From JAWPMV01 sp038527215 (GTDB taxonomy: Bacteria > Bacteroidota > Bacteroidia > J057): a stretch of DNA of 28,735 bases. The DNA lies in NCBI GenBank assembly GCA_038527215.1, contig JBCBGC010000113.1, positions 1 through 28,735 of the forward strand, read 5' to 3'. The notes beneath the pieces are model-generated. The model saw nothing but the letters and a program-made list of their open reading frames with translations. It did no database searches and was not told where the DNA came from. The translations under genes were made by a program, and so were the position numbers. Below are positions 1 through 7,600 of the stretch, piece by piece; the stretch's first letter is position 1; each line of letters starts with the position of its first letter.

Positions 1-1131
1 GGCTGTAGAATGCGTATAGATTAGTTGTTGATATTGCTGGTCCCACTTTACAGGGCTGATGTGATCCGTATACTCTCCAGCATCAACGGGGTATTTTTTC
101 CAGGACTCGTCATTTTTCTGAAAAAAAGCCAGTCCACGGGTAGTCCCCTGAGCCAGGCTGACTAATACGTCATTTTTGACCACCATATAGCCCCCACTCA
201 GGCCCCAATCCCAATCGAGCGGAACTTCTTGGTGCTCCATCGTTGCGAGGTCCATATAATGGAGAATGGCTTTCCCCGCGCCTCGCCATTCGGGGCTGGA
301 GGTAATATCAGAGGAGAAATAGAATCCTTTACTGTCTGCAGTAAATTGATAATTCCCTGGCGCATGGACGCCCTCTTTTAATATCTCCTTGCGCTGGAAT
401 TTAGTATTCAGGTCCCAGAGATAATGCGTAGGGGTTGGCTTTCCGTCTGAGGCATAGTGATGCGAAAGTCGGTGGGTGGTGATGAGCCATTTTCCATCCT
501 TGGAAAAACTGTATCCCATAAGCGGATAGGTATTATCCGTGATGCGGGTACGGGTTTTCTGCTTGAGGTTATACAAAAATACCCGGGTAGCTTTCAGATG
601 AGCCTGATCTTCCACTACCACCACATTGTCTTTCTTTTTCTTGAGGGTTTGCTCATACAAACTGGGACCTTCCTGGGCGACAAAAACCAAGGTGGAATCA
701 TTGTATAGTTGAACCTGGGAAAGACCGTTGGGGAAGGAATCTACCGCAACGGCTTCTCCTCCCATCAGGTGGAGGGCCCACAAAGTCTTGCCACCTTTGC
801 GACCACTGAGGAAATAGAGCTTGTTCCCTTTCGGATCAAAGATAGGATTGGAAGCACCCTGATCTCCCTGGGTCAGCCTCAGGGTGAGGTACTCGTCCTT
901 TTCCATGCGGTCCAGGTAGGTGAGATAAAGGTCGGTTACAAAGCGATCCTTTTTGTAGGAAGCGCGGCGTTTGATCCAGGCGACTTTTTTCCCGTCAGGA
1001 GAAAATACCGGACTGCTCAGTCTTTCTTGCCCGATGATATCCTTGACGGTCCACTTATCTGATTGGGCAAATGAAAAGGTGCTGCTCAGACCAAAGGCCA
1101 GGAGAAGCATCCAAGTGGGAAAATGAGGCAT
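1..1131 (-). CDS. S9-family (prolyl oligopeptidase-like) peptidase, N-terminal part, cut by window edge
   Basis: The frame is open from an ATG at 1131 to base 1 (377 codons, no stop), so the gene runs off the left edge. The first ~22 residues form a signal peptide (MPHFPTWMLLLAFGLSSTFS, then FAQ), so the product is exported, probably to the periplasm. What follows reads as the seven-bladed beta-propeller of S9 peptidases: repeated 'SPVFSPDGKKVAWI', 'NPIFDPKGNKLYFLS' and 'YSFSKDGKWLITTH' blades at roughly residues 40, 95 and 205. The alpha/beta-hydrolase domain with the Ser-Asp-His triad would lie outside the window, so activity cannot be checked. It starts 23 bases after the stop of the upstream glycosyltransferase on the same strand and may be cotranscribed with it. 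A TolB-like propeller protein without a protease domain is the alternative. Confidence 0.85.
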   Translation of the reverse strand, partial: MPHFPTWMLLLAFGLSSTFSFAQSDKWTVKDIIGQERLSSPVFSPDGKKVAWIKRRASYKKDRFVTDLYLTYLDRMEKDEYLTLRLTQGDQGASNPIFDPKGNKLYFLSGRKGGKTLWALHLMGGEAVAVDSFPNGLSQVQLYNDSTLVFVAQEGPSLYEQTLKKKKDNVVVVEDQAHLKATRVFLYNLKQKTRTRITDNTYPLMGYSFSKDGKWLITTHRLSHHYASDGKPTPTHYLWDLNTKFQRKEILKEGVHAPGNYQFTADSKGFYFSSDITSSPEWRGAGKAILHYMDLATMEHQEVPLDWDWGLSGGYMVVKNDVLVSLAQGTTRGLAFFQKNDESWKKYPVDAGEYTDHISPVKWDQQYQQLIYTHSTA

Positions 1132-1154
1132 AATGGAATGGGTTTTTAGGCGGT

Positions 1155-2462
1155 TTAATATCGGCTTTGCCAGCTTTGGGAAGCTTGCTTATCTCTGTAC
1201 ATAGTTAGCCACGAAATATAGGGATTATCATGTGAGGGATGATTGGTTACAGGAAGAATTTCTGCCACCGCTTCCAGGAGAGGAAGTTTTGAAAAAATCT
1301 CTTCATGCAGGAAATGAATGAACTTGAGCACCTTTAGCCCATCTAGCCATTGGAAATAGCGTTTTCTGAAGCGCTTTTCATCTTTTGCGTGCTGTCGTAT
1401 GTCTGAGTAGGCCCGGCTAAAATTTTCTTGTTCCAGAAACTGATAGATTGCCGCAGGCAGGTCTGTAGGAATCCCTTCTCGCCAGGCGGGCAGACTCTGT
1501 ATCCAGGTTCTCAATACTTCGAATGCTCTGGGATCATAAGTTTCCCAGGTTTTTTGTTCTCCGTTCAGCCAGTCCTGAATGGCCTTGCCGGTGCCAAAAG
1601 GAACCCTATCCGAGGGACGTGGAGAAGGAATGACCAGGGTGTTTTGTAACTCTGCCAGCTGCTCACCAGCCATGAATTTTTGTAAGAAATAAAAATCCTC
1701 TCCCGCCTTGCGTCGGTTCATGCCGCCATACTTTTGGTAAGCCTGGGCCCGGACCGCCATGGCAGAGCCTACCGCGTGAAAGGCAAAGGGGAAGCCCGCT
1801 TTGCGGAGCCCTTCCACATAGTATCGGAGAAAGAGTTCATATCGGATAATGCCTTGGTAAATAGAGGCCTCATACTGGGAGCCTTCCAGCGGGTGGGCAA
1901 AGCGAATACTGAGGGCTTCCAGCCGGGGTCGCCTTCGAAAGGCTTCTTCTATGCATTGCAGATAAGTAGGCTCCACCAGGCTATCTCCATCCAGGCAAGC
2001 CAGGATTCCTTCCGCTTGCCCGGCCTGCTGAAGACGATCCACGGCTTCATCCAGGCCGATTTTTCTGGCTAAGCCTACCCCTGCATGTTTAGGGGGCAGG
2101 TCCAGGCAGGAAAGGATGTGATAGGTATGGGCCCTGGGTAATTGAGTAATCCAGGCCTGGACCTGAGCGATTCCTTGTTCCTGAAGGGAAATGATTTCGG
2201 AAGCATGTCGTGTGGAGGCATTGAACACCAATAAAACTTCTACGCCCCCTTGAGGGGGATGGCAAGCTTCCAGGGATGCCAGGGTTTCGAGCAAATTAGG
2301 TTCTTTGAACACGGGTATGACCACCACCAGCTTTAACTCGCTTAAAGGGGGAATTCCTACCTGCCGGGGAAGGAATCGATGTTTGTCCAGATAGCCTTGA
2401 TGTGCAAAAATGGTCATGCCACGAAAATAGCCCTCGCTCGGGAAGATTCGTGCATAATCCAC
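1155..2462 (-). CDS. Family 2 glycosyltransferase (GT-A fold), soluble
   Basis: 435 aa. Residues 44-54 (KLVVVIPVFKE) are the first beta-strand of a GT-A nucleotide-sugar binding domain. Residues 158-161 (DGDS) are the DxD-type metal and sugar-nucleotide motif, and GED at 254-256 matches the acidic catalytic-base position of GT2 enzymes. No signal peptide or membrane helix is seen, so it acts in the cytosol or at the inner face of the membrane. The C-terminal ~150 residues are helical and unrecognised. The acceptor and pathway cannot be told. The start is GTG at 2462; there is no in-frame ATG just upstream. It is divergent from atpD and lies directly upstream of the S9 peptidase gene on the same strand (23-base gap). 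Confidence 0.85.
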   Translation of the reverse strand: MDYARIFPSEGYFRGMTIFAHQGYLDKHRFLPRQVGIPPLSELKLVVVIPVFKEPNLLETLASLEACHPPQGGVEVLLVFNASTRHASEIISLQEQGIAQVQAWITQLPRAHTYHILSCLDLPPKHAGVGLARKIGLDEAVDRLQQAGQAEGILACLDGDSLVEPTYLQCIEEAFRRRPRLEALSIRFAHPLEGSQYEASIYQGIIRYELFLRYYVEGLRKAGFPFAFHAVGSAMAVRAQAYQKYGGMNRRKAGEDFYFLQKFMAGEQLAELQNTLVIPSPRPSDRVPFGTGKAIQDWLNGEQKTWETYDPRAFEVLRTWIQSLPAWREGIPTDLPAAIYQFLEQENFSRAYSDIRQHAKDEKRFRKRYFQWLDGLKVLKFIHFLHEEIFSKLPLLEAVAEILPVTNHPSHDNPYISWLTMYRDKQASQSWQSRY

Positions 2463-2496
2463 ATGATTTTGGTGGTATGTGGAAAACTTATCAACA
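2455..2496. promoter_or_regulatory. Cluster of DnaA-box-like 9-mers
   Basis: Three 9-mers, each one mismatch from the DnaA box TTATCCACA, lie within 42 bases: TAATCCACA (2455-2463), TGTGGAAAA (2478-2486, reverse of TTTTCCACA) and TTATCAACA (2488-2496). A weaker GGTGGAAAA follows at about 2499. They sit at the divergence point between minus-strand genes on the left and atpD on the right, beside AT-rich DNA. This may be DnaA-binding DNA or chance. No dnaA gene is in the window. Confidence 0.25.
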
Positions 2497-2541
2497 TTGG
2501 TGGAAAAGTGGAATAGAAGTGCGGATAAAGCAGGCTCAGGC

Positions 2542-2571
2542 TTGTTTATTAAGAGGCCTAAATGTAATTTG
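2542..2571 (+). promoter_or_regulatory. Candidate atpDC promoter
   Basis: TTG at 2542-2544 is followed 20 bases later by TAATTTG (2565-2571), close to the Bacteroidota pattern TTG-N19-TAnnTTTG but one base short in the -7 box. It lies ~50 bases before the atpD start. This is a weak call. Confidence 0.25.
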
Positions 2572-2622
2572 CGACGATTTTAAGATAACCCTCTATCAAC
2601 CGACAATATAATTTCACTACAC

Positions 2623-4128
2623 ATGAATAAAGGGAAAGTTTCACAGGTTATTGGACCAGTCATCGACGTTGACTTTAGCGCTGAAGGTTCAAGCCTGCCC
2701 AAAATCCTTTCTGCCCTGGAAATTGAACGAGAAGGACAGGGTCCTTTGGTCCTCGAAGTACAGCAACACCTCGGTGAAAGCCGCGTAAGAGCCATTGCCA
2801 TGGACTCTACTGACGGAGTTGAGCGGGGTATTACCGTTTTGGACAAAGGAAATACCATTACTGTTCCGGTTGGTGAGGCTATCCGAGGCCGCCTCTTTAA
2901 CGTAACCGGTTCTCCCATTGATGGATTAAAATCTCCTGATACTGACGAAAGTTATTCTATCCATGGTTCTGCTCCAGCTTTTGACCAGCTGTCCGTAGAT
3001 CCTCAGATTCTGACCACCGGGATCAAAGTAATTGACCTGCTGGCCCCTTACCTTAAAGGAGGTAAAATTGGCCTATTCGGCGGTGCCGGGGTAGGTAAAA
3101 CCGTATTGATTCAGGAGCTGATCAACAACATCGCCCTGAAGCACGACGGTCTTTCTGTATTCGCCGGAGTAGGGGAGCGTACCCGTGAAGGAAACGATAT
3201 CCTTCGTGAGATGATCGAGGCCAAAGTAATTAAGTACGGAGACAAATTCGAGCACAGCATGGAAGAAGGCGGCTGGGATCTTGAGTCCGTGAACTACGAT
3301 GACCTCGAAGAGTCTAAACTCACCATGGTGTTCGGTCAGATGAACGAACCTCCTGGAGCACGGGCCCGTGTTGCCTTGACTGGACTGACCATTGCTGAAT
3401 ATTACCGCGATGGTAATAAAGAAGATGCCAAAGGCCGGGATGTGCTGTTTTTCATTGACAATATCTTCCGCTTTACCCAGGCTGGTTCTGAAGTATCTGC
3501 CCTGTTGGGTCGTATGCCATCAGCGGTAGGATACCAACCAACCCTGGCTTCTGAAATGGGAGCCATGCAGGAGCGGATTACTTCTACCAAGCGTGGATCC
3601 ATTACCTCCATTCAGGCCATCTACGTGCCTGCGGATGACTATACTGACCCCGCACCTGCTACTACCTTCGCTCACCTTGATGCAACTACGGAGCTGTCTC
3701 GTGCACTTTCAGCGATTGGTATTTACCCTGCGGTAGACCCATTGTCCTCTAGCTCCCGTATTCTGCAGCCAGACATCGTAGGAGATGAGCACTACGCCTG
3801 TTCTCAGCGCGTAATTCAGATTCTGCAGAAATACAAAGAATTGCAGGACATCATCGCCATCCTGGGTATGGATGAACTTTCTGACGAAGATAAGCTGGTC
3901 GTTGAACGTGCCAGAAAGGTTCAGAAATTCCTGTCTCAGCCTTTCTTTGTAGCTGAAGCCTTCACCGGAACTCCGGGTCAATTCGTTGAGATTGAGGATA
4001 CTATCCGCGGTTTCAATATGATCATTGACGGAGAGCTCGATCATCTGCCTGAGAATGCCTTCTATCTTAAAGGAGGAATTGAAATGGCAATTGAAGACGG
4101 CGAAAAAATGTTGGCTGAAGAAAAATAA
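2623..4128 (+). CDS. atpD: F1 ATP synthase subunit beta
   Basis: 501 aa, full length. This is the catalytic subunit of F1Fo ATP synthase, which makes ATP from ADP and phosphate on the cytosolic face of the membrane. The P-loop GGAGVGKT is at 153-160, the catalytic glutamate is in GERTREGND (from ~184), and the Walker B strand is DVLFFIDNIFRF. The usual segments PPGARARVALTGLT and GIYPAVDPLSSSSRIL are present. After 'MIEAKVIKYGDK' there is a ~20-residue acidic insertion (HSMEEGGWDLESV...) before FGQMNEPPGAR. I believe this insertion is usual for Bacteroidota beta subunits. The gene is followed after 43 bases by atpC. The other atp genes are not here, which fits the common split of atpDC from atpBEFHAG in this phylum. 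No Shine-Dalgarno is seen. Confidence 0.98.
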   Translation: MNKGKVSQVIGPVIDVDFSAEGSSLPKILSALEIEREGQGPLVLEVQQHLGESRVRAIAMDSTDGVERGITVLDKGNTITVPVGEAIRGRLFNVTGSPIDGLKSPDTDESYSIHGSAPAFDQLSVDPQILTTGIKVIDLLAPYLKGGKIGLFGGAGVGKTVLIQELINNIALKHDGLSVFAGVGERTREGNDILREMIEAKVIKYGDKFEHSMEEGGWDLESVNYDDLEESKLTMVFGQMNEPPGARARVALTGLTIAEYYRDGNKEDAKGRDVLFFIDNIFRFTQAGSEVSALLGRMPSAVGYQPTLASEMGAMQERITSTKRGSITSIQAIYVPADDYTDPAPATTFAHLDATTELSRALSAIGIYPAVDPLSSSSRILQPDIVGDEHYACSQRVIQILQKYKELQDIIAILGMDELSDEDKLVVERARKVQKFLSQPFFVAEAFTGTPGQFVEIEDTIRGFNMIIDGELDHLPENAFYLKGGIEMAIEDGEKMLAEEK

Positions 4129-4171
4129 ATAACGAAGTCTGCAAATAGAGGCCTAATAACTGGATTTTCTT

Positions 4172-4432
4172 ATGAACTTTTTTGATCTTGAAATTGTAAC
4201 GCCTGAAGCCAGCATTTTTACGGGCACTGTTAAAAGTGTTCAGGTACCAGGCTCTCAAGGTAGTTTTCAAGTTCTTTACAATCACGCCCCGATTATTTCT
4301 ACCCTCGGTAAAGGCAAAGTGAAGTTGGAAAAAGAAGATGGGGAAGAAGTGGTCTTCAATACCGAAGATGGTGTGATGGAAGTTTTGAACAATAAGGCTA
4401 TCATTCTCGTAGAGAGAGTAATAGAAACTTAA
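4172..4432 (+). CDS. atpC: F1 ATP synthase subunit epsilon, short form
   Basis: 86 aa. Epsilon sits on the central stalk next to gamma and couples or regulates rotation. The sequence from MNFFDLEIVTPEASIFTGTV to the VEVLNNKAIILVE-like end is the N-terminal beta-sandwich domain. The C-terminal two-helix domain that makes typical epsilon subunits ~130-140 aa is absent, so the auto-inhibitory arm is missing. Short epsilons are common in Bacteroidota, so truncation by mutation is unlikely. It lies 43 bases after atpD and is followed by a strong terminator, so the two form a two-gene transcript. Confidence 0.95.
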   Translation: MNFFDLEIVTPEASIFTGTVKSVQVPGSQGSFQVLYNHAPIISTLGKGKVKLEKEDGEEVVFNTEDGVMEVLNNKAIILVERVIET

Positions 4433-4482
4433 CAATATATCCTGCAGAGGATTAAAATACTGTGTTTGTTTGTTGTAAAAGG

Positions 4483-4508
4483 GCCGGCCTATATGGGCTG
4501 GCTTTTTT
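4483..4508 (+). terminator. Intrinsic terminator of atpDC
   Basis: An 8-bp stem GCCGGCCT / GGGCTGGC (two G-U pairs) with loop ATAT is followed by six T (4503-4508). A run of A precedes the stem, so it may also work leftward. Confidence 0.9.
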
Positions 4509-4682
4509 CTTTTATCCCCCCAAATTCGCCTAAACGAAAAACCAGAAGATTTATTTTGTCTTCAGGACTATTTTTGGAAAATGATGGTTCCCATGACCAA
4601 AAATTGCTTTTTGGTTAAAAAATATCATATCTTCAAGTACACGAGTGCTGCTTTTCCCTACTACTGCTAACCACTAGGCCTG

Positions 4683-7600
4683 ATGCTTACGATGAAGCGG
4701 TGCGCATCACGTGTACACTCCTTATTAACCTTTCTCTCTCTCTCCTTCCTGATCTTTTTCCCGACTGTCAATTTGATGGCGACGCACGGTATGGGGGCAG
4801 ATATCACCTATACCTGTGTAGGTCCTAATACCTATGAGGTGAAGTTGACGTTCTTCAGGGACTGTAAAGGAATCAACCCTTCGGTGTCGGAAATCCTCAC
4901 CTATTCTTCGGTGAGCTGTAACGTTCTGGGAGCTACCCTGCAGCTGAACCAACCTGCCAATAGTGTGGTGGATGTTACCCCATTGTGTCCTTCGGTAACC
5001 AGTTTCTGCGCGGGAGGAAGCTCACCTTATGGGATCCAGCAATATACCTATGTGGGAACCCTGGTCTTGCCTGCTGGCTGTGGGAATGACTGGGTGCTTG
5101 GATGGTCGCAGTGCTGCCGCAATGCGGTGATTACCACCCTCAATACTCCTTCTAACCAAAGCTGGTATATCTCTGCTTTATTGGATAACACCCAGCCCTT
5201 TTGCAATAATTCCCCTGTATTTAATAGCATCGGTACGCCTATCGTTTGCATCAATCAGCCTGTAACCTACAACCATGGGGTAACAGACCCTGATGGCGAC
5301 AGCCTGGTATTCTCCCTGGCTACTTGTTTCCAGAGTGCCACAGCTCCGGTAAACTACAGCGCCCCCTTTAATGGTCCCAACCCGCTTTCTACGGCTGCGG
5401 GAGTCTCCATTGATCCTCAAACCGGACAGATCTCCTTTACGCCCACCCAAATTGAGATTGGGGTGATTTGTGTGAAGGTGGAGGAATATAGAAATGGGGT
5501 GAAAATAGGCGAGGTTACCCGGGATATGCAGTTTAGTGTTACGAATTGTTCCAATACGCCCCCGGTGGCCACGGGCGTAAATGGCTCTGCTACCTCCTAT
5601 GAAATCAGTGCCTGTGTGGGGGCAAATTTCTGCTTCGACATCAACATGAGCGATCCAGATAATGACAATGTCTCCGCTACCTGGAATCAGGGGATTTCCG
5701 GAGGAACGCTCACTTTTACCAACAATGGAACGCAAACCCCCACCGCGACCTTTTGCTGGACCCCTACGCTGGCGGATGTAGGCTTGAACTTTTTCACCGT
5801 AACCCTAACGGACGATAATTGTCCCTTGACCGGGGAGGCAACCTATGCTTTTTCAGTTAATGTAACCACCACAGGCAATGTTCTGAATGTGAGCCCAGAT
5901 CAAGGCATCTGTGCGGGAGATTCAGCAACCCTGACAGCCTCCGGGACTGGGGCTACCAATTTCCTCTGGACCCCGGCTTCTGGATTGAATACCACGACTG
6001 GCCCGACCGTTAATGCCAGTCCGGCAGTCACTACCGTGTATACTGTATCTGCAGATTTTCCGGATGGCTGCAAAGGAGAAGCGACCGTATCAGTGATCAG
6101 GAATACGCCCCCCAATATCCTGGTTAGCCCTCCGGTAGCTTATAGCTGTCCTGGTTCTTCGGTAACCCTGACCGCTAATGCAGCTACGGCGACCAGTTAT
6201 TTGTGGGAAGGCACCACGGCAGGGGCTTCCTACATCGTTTCACCCACCACCACCACGACTTATTCAGTCAAAGCCACGGATGCGGCAGGCTGCGAAGATA
6301 GTACGGAGGTTACAGTCAATGTAGCCACTCCGGGAGGAAGTTTTTGTAATGTCATCTATGCCAGTCCCACCGGGACTGGGGCGGGCACCGCGAGCGATCC
6401 CACCAACCTGGTAAACGCCTTGACCCTGGCTTCCTGTAATGATGTAGTCATCAAGTTGGCTACTGGTACCTATACCCTCGATAATGCGATTACGAGCTTG
6501 CTGGACAATGTGACCCTGGAAGGGGGATTTGATCAGGCTTCCAACTGGGAGAAAACCAGCCTGCCTGGGGCGACGACCATCAATCGGTCCGCCCTGAATC
6601 CAACTGGTCCTGCCAATGGGCAGCGATTGATCGCCTTTGAAATCAGTAATTCCAGCAATTTCCGTTTCCAGGACCTGACCATTACCACGGCGGATGCCAC
6701 CGGGGCAGGCATGTCCACCTATGGCATCTATCTGGCCAATTGTTCGGAATATCAAATCGTCCGTTGCCAGATTCTTCCGGGAAATGCGGCCAATGGCACG
6801 ACAGGGACAATTGGGGCAGATGGAGGGAACGGGGCCAATGGAGCCGATGGGCAAGCAGGGGCTGCGGATAATGACAACCGATCTGGTCCAGGCGGGGATG
6901 GAGGCGATGGTGCCGGAGCGGCTGGTACCTTCGGTGCTGGCGGAGATGGGGGTACCGATGTAAATGGCATCACCAATTGTTGTTCTGCCGGAGATCCCGG
7001 CAATACAGGGGCAACTTCGACAAGCGTACGCTCAGGCAGCGGCGGCGGCGGCGGCGGTGCTGGGGGAGAGCAAGATAATAATGGCGGCGTAGGAGGACCC
7101 GGCGGAGGAGCGGGAGGCGGAACGGCCGGTAATCCCGGAGCCTATGGGAATCCTGGGCTAGATGGAACATCAGGTAGCCCTGGCTCAAACGGCATCAATG
7201 GCGTAGCGGGTACCGCAGGTCCGGCTGGATCACACGCATCCGGATATTGGACCCCAGGCACGGCTGCTGGCAATGGAACCGATGGGAGTGGCGGCAGCGG
7301 TGGCGGCGGCGGCGGCGGCGGGGGTGGCCAATGGGGCACCTTCATGCTACCAGGTTTTCACGGCGCTGGAAACGGCGGCGGTGGCGGAGGTGGCGGCGGC
7401 GAAGGCGGTGCCGGTGGAACGGGCGGATTAGGGGGCGGATCTTCTTATGCTTTCTATGCCTTTAATAATGGATTTGCTGGAGAAATAGACGATTGCTTTT
7501 TCCAGGCAGGCCTGGCTGGAACCGGCGGCCTGGGCGGTGCAGGCGGCACCGGTGGCCTGGGTGGCAATGGAGGTGATGGAGACTCAACTGCTTATGTGGA

